Part shown: positions 1 to 9,400 of the stretch, one piece after another
How the letters are laid out: each line of letters starts with the position of its first letter
How positions within the stretch are numbered: position 1 is the first letter of the stretch
NCBI GenBank assembly: GCA_027575765.1
Contig: JANBPT010000478.1
Span: forward strand, 1 to 34,146
DNA: 34,146 nucleotides
Direction of reading: 5' to 3'
Source: Tieghemiomyces parasiticus
Lineage: Eukaryota > Kickxellomycota > Dimargaritomycetes > Dimargaritales > Dimargaritaceae
Made by a program: the position numbers and the translations under genes
Notes under the pieces: generated by a model
What the model was told of the DNA's origin: nothing
Databases searched by the model: none
The model's input: only the letters and a program-made list of their open reading frames with translations

Positions 1-89
1 TAGACGCAAAGCAGGGCCAGGGCTGCACTAGCGGCGCCCGTCAGAGCCATCCCAAACGGAGGCAGGGCCTCCTTCGTCAACTTGGCCAT
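1..89 (-). CDS. 5' end of an unidentified protein, truncated by the window edge
   Basis: An ATG at 89 on the minus strand, in a favourable context (A at -3, G at +4), opens a reading frame that stays open to the window edge for 29 codons. The peptide begins MAKLTKEALPPFGM and continues into a small hydrophobic Ala/Leu-rich stretch (about residues 14-29), which could be an N-terminal signal anchor or membrane segment. Third positions are mostly G or C, as in the certain genes of this window. Only the N-terminus is visible, so the family cannot be named. A chance ORF is possible because it is so short. Confidence 0.45.
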   Translation of the reverse strand, partial: MAKLTKEALPPFGMALTGAASAALALLCV

Positions 90-1385
90 GGTGTGACAGT
101 GCTACCAGTATTGAGAGGTCTACGGCGTGGGCAGGTGTAGTATTGTGGGAGGGGGGCACGCCATCATGGCACGGTGGTTTGAGGCTACAATAGGGCATCA
201 GTTAAGGCTACCGTGTGGTTGCTTGCGAACAAGGTACCCGCTGCTTGCGCCCCTACCCAAGTTCACAGGGGTTCGGACCCCACATGCACATCGACCAGGC
301 TTCACAAATGACCCTAACCGCCTGACTGTTTCTTACCTGGCAATGGACTGAATGTCTCTATGAACGGAGGGCAGAATATAAGTGAAACGCAGAGGTCTTC
401 TAAGGAATGAGGGCGCCGCTGGCCACAGAAGGCGGGGCAGGTAGTAGTGGTTTATGGAGTGCACCTAGAAGCCAGGCGCCGATTGGGATATGCCGCCGGC
501 GGGGTCCAGTCGGCACGTGCTACGGCTCGATGATTCTTTCACAAGTCAGGATCCGCTATCATCGGAGGTTGGCCAGAGGGAGGGGAGTGGGGAATGAGTC
601 GAGTCATATCAGTTATGTATGCTTGAGCCGCCCAAGGGGGGAAGAGTGGTGTTCAGAGGTCTTAAGTGAGTGGCTAGCCAAGTAAAGTTAGCCTTGTGAC
701 GTATTATCTCCACCCTCGAATATTACATTTCCAACAAATGCCCTGGGCTCAATTTGTACAATTAACGTGTTGGACTATGCTAAATAATTTTATTAATTAG
801 GTACGTATCCTCGGTATTCCCTGGGTAACCTGTCGAGTATGTTGGGAGGAAGAGGGATTAAGGATGATGGTTAGCATTAATCCTTTCACATTAGCCCATC
901 TGTTTTAATGCCAGAATTGGGTGAGTCAGCGGTAATTTAAGGTAGCGAGAGTTTTCATCATTTTGCATAACGCGTTCAAGCCAAATGCCTCGATTGTCAT
1001 CATTCCCATGATTGATATAGGACCTAGCCTAGGGAACAGGAAAACAAATGAGCGTGGTGAGGAAATACTTACGATGTATGTACACAGTGCGGCGACACAG
1101 TAGGCAGAGTATAAATGAGTAGACTAGCAGAGTACAAGAGAACGAAGCATGATGCAGTGCTAATTACGGCTTTAGCAAGGGCGCTTTATATCGTGTGTTC
1201 CAACCACCTGGACGCTGCCTCTAGGCCTAGCCAGAAAAAAAATTACCGGTGGGGTCGAGGAGAGCGAAAAAAAAAAACAGACGGAATAGATGCACAGCAT
1301 AAAATTTGACAAGGCTAGCTAGACATCCCTTTCTGTGCGCTCTGGACCAGCTCCGGTAAACCACCACTGGTAAACTGAGAGATCA

Positions 1386-1407
1386 GATATAATCACGTGA
1401 TTATATC
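1386..1407. promoter_or_regulatory. 22-bp perfect palindrome centred on an E-box (TCACGTGA)
   Basis: The two 11-base arms are exact reverse complements, with GATATAATCAC as the left arm and no spacer. The centre is TCACGTGA, the extended E-box form bound by fungal bHLH factors of the Cbf1/Pho4 type. The same 10-mer AATCACGTGA recurs at 3717-3726. Binding is inferred; only the symmetry is seen directly. Confidence 0.5.
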
Positions 1408-1736
1408 ACTTCTTGCACCCGCCATGGGATGGAGCAGCGTAATCCCCGATGCGACGTGAGCGACGGGGACTACCTTAATCACCTTGACAAATCAAGACAA
1501 AGGCTGCAATCACTGATCCCTAGCCTCCATTTAGGGTACAACTTAAGGCAGGGGGGGGGGGGCGGGCACCACACCCATTTGATTAGTGGCTGCCGGGCCA
1601 TGGCGGAGGTCTCAAACCACCACAGGCCCATAGTTACTGGGTGTCTACTTGATGACAGCTCTGATCTCTACCCAATAGCGAGTATAGGCCTGCTCCATGT
1701 TGCCCCTAATAGCTGCCAGCGGTCCCTTTAAAGACG

Positions 1737-2168
1737 ATGGCCAAGGCCCGTCCGCCACCAACGTGGCCCCTAGTCTCACGCCAGGCTTCCGCTGGGTGGG
1801 AAAGCATGAGCTTCTACGACACCCTGACCCCTTATCAGGCCCATCCTACAACGTCACCCCCTCCCCCAGTCCTTGCCTCCACAAGACCCCACGAGAGACC
1901 TGCGCCACCCGGCCTCCTACACTCTGACTTGGCTACCAGTCATTTCTCCACTTGCGCATTCTACTCTTGTCCTATACAGTCACTGGACTTGGTAAGTGAC
2001 CAGCAGGCCATCAGTAGGCCGTTTCCCGCCCGTTTCGCTACCGCCTCATTCCGCATGGTTGGCATGGCCGGCCAGGGAGCCGGGATGTCATGGAATCTAG
2101 GCGATAGCTATGTTGAACCTAAGCAGCGACTGGACTGTGCTATCCAGCAGCGAGGGAAACATTGGTAG
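1737..2168 (+). CDS. Weak candidate ORF, proline-rich, possible first exon
   Basis: A 143-codon frame starts at an ATG in good context (A at -3, G at +4). Its first 85 codons are Pro/Ser/Thr-rich with fairly C-rich third positions. A consensus 5' splice site, TTG|GTAAGTGAC, falls at about 1992, so the coding part may be an exon ending there rather than reading on to the stop. No recognisable domain was seen and no convincing downstream exon could be linked. It may equally be a chance ORF in C-rich intergenic DNA. Confidence 0.2.
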   Translation: MAKARPPPTWPLVSRQASAGWESMSFYDTLTPYQAHPTTSPPPPVLASTRPHERPAPPGLLHSDLATSHFSTCAFYSCPIQSLDLVSDQQAISRPFPARFATASFRMVGMAGQGAGMSWNLGDSYVEPKQRLDCAIQQRGKHW

Positions 2169-2661
2169 TAGGCCAGAGGGACCGGCGCACGGGGCTGTAA
2201 AGCGCAAGCGAAGCGCGGTAGAGGTTGTGTGGTGTCCAGGAGAAACCTGTCCCCCCCCCGCATGGTCTCCGTCGCCCCCTTAGCACCTTGACTGGAATTT
2301 CCCGGTTATGGTCTCATCGGGCCGTTTCGCTTGGACCCGCTCAACTCGCTATTAGATGTCGGTTCCAGACGGTCGGAAGCTGATGACTAACACTTAGAAA
2401 CTGTGCCCTGGCTTCTATCATGCCTCCTCCCCTATCTTCCTGCCACCATTCGCTCCGGTATATCATGCCATATGGTGCCACTCTCCTTCTCCCACCCTTT
2501 TTCAATTCACTAACCTTCCTTCCCTTGTGTGGCTCACCTGCCGTACGGGCCATACTCTATGACCGTAGTTTTACGGCTACCTCCTGAATTAATTTCACTT
2601 CTTTATTCAACCACCCACTTCGGCGCCACCTCACCTTCACCTCCTCCTCCCTTCGACCACC

Positions 2662-3519
2662 ATGACCCCGCGCACCAGTCCGAACGTGACGGAGCAGGGC
2701 AGCCTAGTCACTGTGCGTCACCCGTCCGGGTCCAGCTGCGAGATTGATAAACTGGGTGCCACGGTCACCTCGTGGCGGGTCCAGGACCGCGAGCGACTGT
2801 TTGTGAGCCGTAAGGCAGTGCGAGACGGCACCAAGCCCATCCGAGGTGGTATCCCGCTTGTGTTTCCGCAGTTTGGCCAGGGCCCACTGATGCCTGGCCA
2901 GCACGGGTTCGCACGCAAGCTGTACTGGACGTACACAGGGGTAGCTCGTGACGACCCGACCGAGGTTCTAGTAGCCTTCGAACTTAAGGACAGCGATGCC
3001 ACGCGGTCCAGCGGGTGGGCCCACGCCTTCAAGCTGACCTACGTGGTAACCCTGGGGGCTGATACCCTGGGGACGCACCTGGCGGTGACCAACACCGATA
3101 AGACACCATTCAAGTTCACCCCGCTCCTGCACACTTACTTTGCCACGCCGGACATCACCGAGGTCCGAGTACACGACCTCAAGTCGCTTAACTACACCGA
3201 CAAGGTGCGGGAGGCCCAGGCATACTATGAGGACCGCGACGCCGTGACGTTTGATGCTGAGGTGGACCGGATCTACCATGGTGCGCCAAACATCATCCAC
3301 CTTGACGTTGACCCGCGGACTACCATCCTGATCAAGAAGAACAACCTGCGCGATGTGGTCGTGTGGAACCCCTGGGCTGACAAAGCCCAGGAGATGGCCG
3401 ACTTTGCCGACGAGGAGTATAAGTCCATGTTCTGTGTCGAGGCCGGTACGGTCCACGAGGCCGTGTCACTGCAGCCATCGCAGACCTGGGAGGCTGGTCA
3501 GCAGTTGATTATCAAGTAA
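2662..3519 (+). CDS. Glucose-6-phosphate 1-epimerase (YMR099C type)
   Basis: A single-exon gene of 285 residues, close to the 297 of yeast YMR099C. The enzyme interconverts alpha and beta anomers of hexose-6-phosphates, in the cytosol. Visible family marks in order are RGGIPLVFPQFG at 61-72 (phosphate/sugar binding), HGFAR at 81-85, LLHTYF with His157, VVWNPW, and FCVEAG with Glu260 near the C-terminus. His157 and Glu260 match the catalytic His and Glu of the aldose-1-epimerase fold, at spacing almost identical to the yeast enzyme. The ATG follows a C/T-rich leader in the context ACCACCATGA. No signal peptide is present and all motifs are intact, so the enzyme should be active. Confidence is high. 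Confidence 0.95.
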   Translation: MTPRTSPNVTEQGSLVTVRHPSGSSCEIDKLGATVTSWRVQDRERLFVSRKAVRDGTKPIRGGIPLVFPQFGQGPLMPGQHGFARKLYWTYTGVARDDPTEVLVAFELKDSDATRSSGWAHAFKLTYVVTLGADTLGTHLAVTNTDKTPFKFTPLLHTYFATPDITEVRVHDLKSLNYTDKVREAQAYYEDRDAVTFDAEVDRIYHGAPNIIHLDVDPRTTILIKKNNLRDVVVWNPWADKAQEMADFADEEYKSMFCVEAGTVHEAVSLQPSQTWEAGQQLIIK

Positions 3520-4047
3520 ACGAGTGTCTAGGTATGGACATCTCTATTCTCTGATCCACCTTTAGGACCCCGACGACTTTCTATACTTTCTTTGCACCGT
3601 ATTTTGCCATTGCGGCTCTGGCTACAACCTATTGTGGCCAATGTGCTATCATACATAATAATCTCATACTTACCCAGCCTAGATCCACTTTGGCAATGTT
3701 GATACCTTACCGTTCAAATCACGTGACTAAAATAGGCTTTCAGCCCTGCCTGGTGCAGACCGGAAGGAGGCGGACCGGTGGCCTTCGAGGCCTGGTTTCA
3801 ATGTCAGGCAGCTTTATGAGTATTAGCCACGTCCCCTACGAGGGAGGGGAGGGGGAGGTAACGGCTGGTTGCAAGGATTTCGATGTAGACGACCCTTCGA
3901 CAATCCATGTTCCACTGCTAGGCTAGCTTCCAGCGTTTTTCCGTAGTCGTCCCCCTCCCCTGCGGTCTGGAGCCATAAATCGCACCTTCTGTTTGGACAG
4001 CTTGATCCCTTTTATCGTTTGGCCTTTGCCGACTAAATTTTACCGTC
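3520..4047. other. Intergenic region between epimerase and splicing-factor genes
   Basis: This must hold the 3' end of the epimerase transcript and the promoter of the next gene. Visible elements are an AATAAT-like stretch near 3655, an E-box TCACGTGA at 3719-3726, and G runs at 3842-3858. No ORF here is convincing. Confidence 0.6.
3717..3726. promoter_or_regulatory. Extended E-box AATCACGTGA upstream of the RBM39-like gene
   Basis: This decamer is identical to the centre of the palindrome at 1391-1400. It lies 322 bases upstream of the ATG at 4048. TCACGTGA is a typical Cbf1/bHLH target in fungi; function here is inferred. Confidence 0.35.
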
Positions 4048-5328
4048 ATGAGCGACTTGAACATGGCAAAGGGAGGCATTGCTGTGGCTGGCACTGCTAG
4101 CAAGGGTCACGAGCATTCTGATTCGCCGTATTCGTCGCAGTCCCCGTCGTCGCACCTTCGTAGGGAGTCTCAGCCGCGCAGCCGAAGCCCAGCTCACCAC
4201 GGGGTTTCCCGCCACCAACGTTTCTCCCCTTACGAGGAAGACCGCTCGCATCACGGTCGTCATCGCCGCGGCCACTACCGATCACCTTCGCACGGTCGCT
4301 CGCCAGACCGTAAGCGTCAAGGTGAACGTCCGGACCCGATCGACTGTACGGTCCTGGTACTCCAACTGGGGAGCCGGACGCGTGAGCGCGACCTTTATGA
4401 GTTTTTTGAACAAGTGGGCCCGGTCCAGGCCGTGGCCCTCGTGCTGGACCACCTGGAAAACAAATTTCGTGGAGCAGCCTTCGTGGAATTTACCGATCCA
4501 AGCCACGTCGCCGCCGCCGTGCGTCTCAGTGGTACCCGGTTGCATGGCCACCCGCTCCTGGTAGACTCTGTCGAATATCCGAAACCCCGTCGGTCGGAAA
4601 CTAACCGCCGCGCTGAACCCTCCACCCGTACCCGCCGTCGGCTGTTCATTGGGTCGATAGATTACCGCATCAAGGAGGAGGACCTGCGCCTTCTGTTTGA
4701 GGCCTTCGGTCCCATCCAGGAATTCAAAGTCCCCCTGGAGGAATCTACGGGCCGTTCCAAGGGGTTCGCCTTCCTTGAGTATTGTGATCCGCTCCACGCC
4801 CAGATGGCCATAGATGCCATGCACAATTTTGACCTGAACGGCCGGCCTTTGCGGGTGGAATTTATGCAATCATCGTCGACATCGATGCGCAATGCTACCA
4901 CTGACCATGGGGCCTCCGTGTCGACCGCTCCACGGTACGACGGGTCACCATCGTCTTACCTGGAAAGCAAACCGCGCTCCCGTGACCCGCACCTCGACCA
5001 TTCTGGCCCCAACCCAGTATCCACACCTGCTGGTCCGCCCCTGAATTTCATGCACATGACCAACATGTTTAACCCGGCCACCGAGACGGGGTCGGATTGG
5101 GACGTCGAGCTCAGCGACGACGTTAAGGAGGAATGCCGGGGGTTTGGCACGGTCCGTGCCGTCCACGTTTCCCCGCAGTCCACTGCCGGGAATGTGTTTG
5201 TGGAGTTTGAGGAACCCGCCGCATGCCAACAGGCCGTGGAGGCCATGCAGGGCCGCTGGTTTTCCGGTAAGCAGATCGCGGCCTCTGCCATCTCCATCGA
5301 TCAGTTCCGCGAACTTCGTGATCAGTGA
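4048..5328 (+). CDS. RBM39: RBM39/Rsd1-type splicing factor (RS domain, RRM1, RRM2, UHM)
   Basis: An intronless gene for 426 residues with the full architecture of the CC1-like family (human RBM39, fission yeast Rsd1), nuclear factors acting in early spliceosome assembly. Residues 20-95 form an Arg/Ser/His-rich RS-like region. RRM1 spans about 99-176, with RNP2 TVLVLQL and RNP1 RGAAFVEF. RRM2 spans about 197-273, with RNP2 LFIGSI and RNP1 SKGFAFLEY. The linker MTNMFNP (337-343) is the motif that precedes the C-terminal UHM in this family. The UHM (about 350-422) keeps the R-x-F element as RWF at 403-405, which binds Trp-containing ligand motifs in U2AF/SF3b1-type partners. Everything expected is intact. 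The next gene is convergent, 245 bases downstream. Confidence 0.93.
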   Translation: MSDLNMAKGGIAVAGTASKGHEHSDSPYSSQSPSSHLRRESQPRSRSPAHHGVSRHQRFSPYEEDRSHHGRHRRGHYRSPSHGRSPDRKRQGERPDPIDCTVLVLQLGSRTRERDLYEFFEQVGPVQAVALVLDHLENKFRGAAFVEFTDPSHVAAAVRLSGTRLHGHPLLVDSVEYPKPRRSETNRRAEPSTRTRRRLFIGSIDYRIKEEDLRLLFEAFGPIQEFKVPLEESTGRSKGFAFLEYCDPLHAQMAIDAMHNFDLNGRPLRVEFMQSSSTSMRNATTDHGASVSTAPRYDGSPSSYLESKPRSRDPHLDHSGPNPVSTPAGPPLNFMHMTNMFNPATETGSDWDVELSDDVKEECRGFGTVRAVHVSPQSTAGNVFVEFEEPAACQQAVEAMQGRWFSGKQIAASAISIDQFRELRDQ

Positions 5329-5436
5329 TGCGACGGTTCAATGATGATCTTTTCTGTGTTGTTAGTTTGTTTTCACTTTACTCTCCCCACCCCCAAGTCT
5401 CTACGTAGTACGTCCACCAGTAAAGGTACTCTCCGT

Positions 5437-5442
5437 TTTATT
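5437..5442 (-). terminator. Poly(A) signal AATAAA for the minus-strand orphan gene
   Basis: AATAAA on the minus strand lies 132 bases beyond the stop of the 5574-6404 gene. It falls inside the 3' region of the convergent RBM39-like gene, so the two 3' UTRs probably overlap. Confidence 0.4.
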
Positions 5443-5573
5443 CATTATTTTCAGGCTACAGTTAGCTCATGGTGATATAATTGTGAAACTCATCGCCAGC
5501 TGGCCAGGGATAGTAACGAGCTATGCTAAGAATCAGTCGATTTAATGGGTACTAGTGGCGAACACTATAAAAG

Positions 5574-6404
5574 TTAAGGCAGATTGTGCCGGTCTGTAGG
5601 CCCAGAGGATTTATCAGATCCGGTAAGGTAAGCGATCGACATGCGCGGTGAAGTATGAACGAGGGTAGTCTGTTTGGCGACGGGCACAGGTGAGGCTGTC
5701 GCATCAGACTGTGGGACCGACCGCTGACATGGGTGACTCTGGTGCCTCTCTTTACCGTGCCGCTTGGAATAAAACGCGGCTGGATCTTCCATCTCAAACA
5801 CCAGGGCCTGCGACCTCGATTCATACCGCGTAGACCGATACGCTTTGCGGCGAAATTTGGTCGGTTTAGGGGCCTGGTGTGACGGGCCATCGAGCGAAGC
5901 GGCACCAACGGCGGGGTCGTATGCAATAAAGGTCAGGGCTTCGCCTGAAAGTGGGTAGTTGGTACGCGGGCGTGGATAAGGGCTAGGCGTGGATGAAGAG
6001 GGCGAGGAGGTGAGACTGCGACTAGCTGATAGGGTGGCCGGAGATGGTCGAGGCGGGACCCTTTGGGTTAGGTAATGGTAACGCTGGTGTTGATACGGTG
6101 ATTGGTAATTGGAGTGCGGATTCGGGTGGCTGTACGTGCCGTGATTGAGAGGTCTGGATAAAAAGTTGACTGGCTTCGGTAGATCCATGTTCTGACCGTC
6201 TTCTGGGCCGTAGTGGGATGGCCGCTGTGCTTGACGCGGGTAGGGGTCCATGTGGCAGTTGGCTTGCAAGGTCGCGTGGTAGTACGGGGAAGCGTGCGGG
6301 GATGGATGCGAGCGGACTGCCGCCCTAAGGTTGTGGGGGACCTGGCTCTGACGCTGGTAGTCCCAATGCGCCTCGATATAGTGACTAGAACGTAGAGGTG
6401 ACAT
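5574..6404 (-). CDS. His/Pro/Ser/Tyr-rich protein of unknown function
   Basis: A 276-residue frame starting at the ATG at 6404; an in-frame TTG six bases further upstream is not a plausible start. Codons favour C or G in third position, as in the neighbouring genes, which argues for real coding. The first 150 residues are low-complexity, rich in His, Pro, Ser, Tyr and Gln. A less biased segment follows at about 150-220, including GEALTFIAYDPAVGAAS, a basic stretch KPTKFRRKAYRSTRYES, and FEMEDPAAFYSKRHG. There is no signal peptide or membrane segment. The C-terminal half could hold a short conserved motif, but no family is recognised. It is convergent with the splicing-factor gene. A TATA-like TATTGTATAATC lies shortly upstream (about 6420-6433). 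Confidence 0.65.
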   Translation of the reverse strand: MSPLRSSHYIEAHWDYQRQSQVPHNLRAAVRSHPSPHASPYYHATLQANCHMDPYPRQAQRPSHYGPEDGQNMDLPKPVNFLSRPLNHGTYSHPNPHSNYQSPYQHQRYHYLTQRVPPRPSPATLSASRSLTSSPSSSTPSPYPRPRTNYPLSGEALTFIAYDPAVGAASLDGPSHQAPKPTKFRRKAYRSTRYESRSQALVFEMEDPAAFYSKRHGKERHQSHPCQRSVPQSDATASPVPVAKQTTLVHTSPRMSIAYLTGSDKSSGPTDRHNLP

Positions 6405-9400
6405 TGCCAAACTAGCCAGCGATTATACAATATGGCGTGCTTTACAAAATTGTCTTTTTTTTTGGCAAGGTTGGCTTGAAGGACAGGGGCGGGCGCGTAA
6501 TTTGCCGCCTCAACAAAAGAAAGCTAGTAAAGGGTACAAATAGGGTCGTTACAATACTAATAATGCGTTAAAGGTCCAGGTCATAATCAACCGGACGCGA
6601 AGGGAAAAGCGAGACAGCGGCTTAAATAGAATGCCTCCAGGCACATATTCTCCCTCATTTTCCTTAGCTCACAGCACCCCGTTTCTCTCCTTGGTATAAG
6701 GGTTATCTTTTCCGGGCGCCGCGCAACATAGGGCTCCGCCCGAACCGGGAATAAAGTATGGCGGTGGGCGGGAGGCATTTAAGAGAACGAGTGGTGGGCG
6801 ATGGTATTCGAAAACAGACACACTGCACTACAGCCCATAGTGGCACAAGTTCCCTTCTGGTACCTTGGCACCACCTACTATCCTTTTTCGTGAATGTCGG
6901 GAAGGAACGAATCGTGATGAGCGGGGCCCTCCAGCGCTCGTTTCCAATTTTCTCCTCTACTCTCTTGTTGGCTAACCTAACCGGTCGTGTAGCCATGTTT
7001 ATCTTCGCCCAATTGAAAATGAAATAGAAAAGGTGGGATGACGGGAATGGATAGAGGGGACGAGCGCGGGCCTGACCCCGACACGTCCCGACCATGTGTA
7101 ACCACGCCACTACGACGTCGATAGGGATAGAAAGGAAGAAGCATGGTAGCTTTTAATAACACTTCGATAGCGCTTTCGTGGTATAGCGATGAAGTAGGAC
7201 TACGGTCGAGCCAGGCCCTGGTGACCTTGGAGCGGCCGCTGCCGGACTAAAGTGCAGTTAAACCTATAGCATCACTGGTGGATTATCTGTCTCGTTGTCT
7301 TTACGCCATGGCGAATACTGCCGGACATACCTCAACACGCGGCTAACCATCCTTTGACATTATCTAGCCTGTCAGCTGGAGGCCCCAAGCCTGAACGGAT
7401 AAGTCAGTGTTTAAACCAGAATTCGGATACTCATGAGACCCGCCGTCGGTTGATCAACAGTACCTCTATGACGAGTACTATCCCGCTTAGGGCCCTATTT
7501 GGGAGGCAGAAGGCAGGTTTCCACTAGACATAATGCGCTCGGTATCATAATTCACTAATTATTGCCGTATACTCCCTTTCCTTATGTTTGCCGCACTGTC
7601 CTATACTACATTTACGGACACTCCCCTTCCGTAATAGATACCTTGCAATGATATTGAGTGGTGTATTGGGCTACGTGATGTGGCGTGTTTTATTTTTTCC
7701 ATAGTAAAATATGCTGACCGAAATATAGTGATCCTAGACCACACATACCCCCCCTATGTCGTATACGTCCTCCTGTATCGAGTTTTTATATCATTTACAG
7801 TACCTGACAGGTTGTCTGCTGCATTAATCAGCTATTACATTCGCCAAACTTTTTTTGGATGTCGTCAGCATAAGTTTAAGTTCACCAATCTGCTTTTACA
7901 CCCAGCACCAGAAGTCAATTGCTAATCTCCTGCCCTCGATTTACAGTGCTTTCCTGATTTTATCACCACAAACTTAGCCGGGAATAGCAGCTTAAGTGAT
8001 CATCAATAGGTTGGAGTCATACCACACCAAGAGTTACCAGCCCTGTTGGCTTCAATACCCCTTGTATCGCCTACTATCGTGTATAGCTTTGTATTTTTAA
8101 ATCCCCCCTGCGCTCTCCTTGTCTGCCGTCTGCCGTCTTTCGCATTTCCTACCTCGCCCTTGCTGTTTCTACTCTGAAAATATGCTTCCTACGCACTCCT
8201 CCTTTTCTTCCTTCCCGGAAACTTGCAACTTTGGTGAAGACTTTGCTTGTCCAACTCCTTTGTTCCACGTCTATCCCCTTACGGACACCATAGATGTGGT
8301 GACATACTATAGCATTTACTGAAGGTTTAATATCACCGTTGAGGTATCTAAATCTATGGGGATAGGGGTTGAGTCCCACGCCGATTGCGCATAACAACCT
8401 AGTAACATTATTCTGGAAAGAGTTATAGACGAATCCGCCAGAATAACTGAATATGATGTTGCTTGCTTAAACTAGCGCCCATCCTACCGATAATTATACA
8501 TAGTAAGATAGGCAATGAGTGTAGATGATGGGGTCAGAGAGAAGGAAGAGCTATCATCAGAGTCATTAACATCTCTCGCCAATACTATCGTCAGCTGCAG
8601 AATGAGTAAAGGCAGGGCCATCCTATGCATCTGCAGCAGCAAGGACGAGCGATACAATGTAGAGGGTGCGGAAGAGACGAGTGGGCCCGGAGATGTTAAC
8701 CGTACGTCCTGTAGCCCGGTGTGGGCCTTGGTATGCGATGTCGATTGGACTACAAATAAGAAGTAGGTGATGCGAATTAAAAATAGCGAACAATTTACTC
8801 TATTCAATACGAGTTAGCTGCAGGTAGGTCAGCTAGATAAAATAATTAGCCGTTAGTTCTCATCCGAGGGGCGCGGCGTAGGGCCGGTTAGATACAGATC
8901 GGATAGGCAACAAGCCCTGTTCTGCATGCTGGACGGTAAAGTGGTCTGCAATCGCACTAAGCAAGAAGACAGCCAACGGGAGTGAGCGAGAACCAATGCG
9001 AAGAGAGGTCCCAAACCGACCTTGTACTATTTCATCACTGTGTCTGCTGACCGCAACATAGCTGGCTTTGATCCTAGAATGCGGCACTGAGCTGGCACTT
9101 TTCCGCACCCTTTCCTTCTATTATTATAGTTGGACCGATATACCACCATGGACGCGAGCTCTGGATTGATGGGTCGTCGTTTTCCTTGACTAGATGCTCC
9201 CGCTATTTTGGTACTAGCCTATATGAGCTACTGGCCGGCCGTTTTGGAAAAAATAAAATAAAACGACAGTACAACTTCTGCACACCTCGCCATACAGTCC
9301 ACCTAAGGTTACCTTTTCTTCGCGCGAGTGTATAGGTGTAACGACAAAGTGGCGACAACCATTCGTCAGCGCATCGCGTAGCTTGAAACGGCTCAATTAT

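Larger units (their letters stand above)
90..2661. other. Intergenic region with no supported gene
   Basis: No ORF here has family-like features or the strong C/G third-position bias of the neighbouring genes. It contains an 11-12 base G run near 1551, a 22-bp perfect palindrome at 1386-1407 (listed separately) and a C/T-rich leader just before the epimerase ATG (about 2600-2661). One ORF at 1737-2168 is discussed separately as a weak candidate. Confidence 0.6.

Noticed and set aside
260..290. T-arm-like GGGGTTCGGACCCC
   Set aside because: The loop length and the rest of a tRNA cloverleaf do not fit.
6703..7110. Minus-strand ORF with ATG in good context (MATRPVRLANKRVEEK)
   Set aside because: Third positions lack the bias of the real genes and no family features were seen; left as intergenic.
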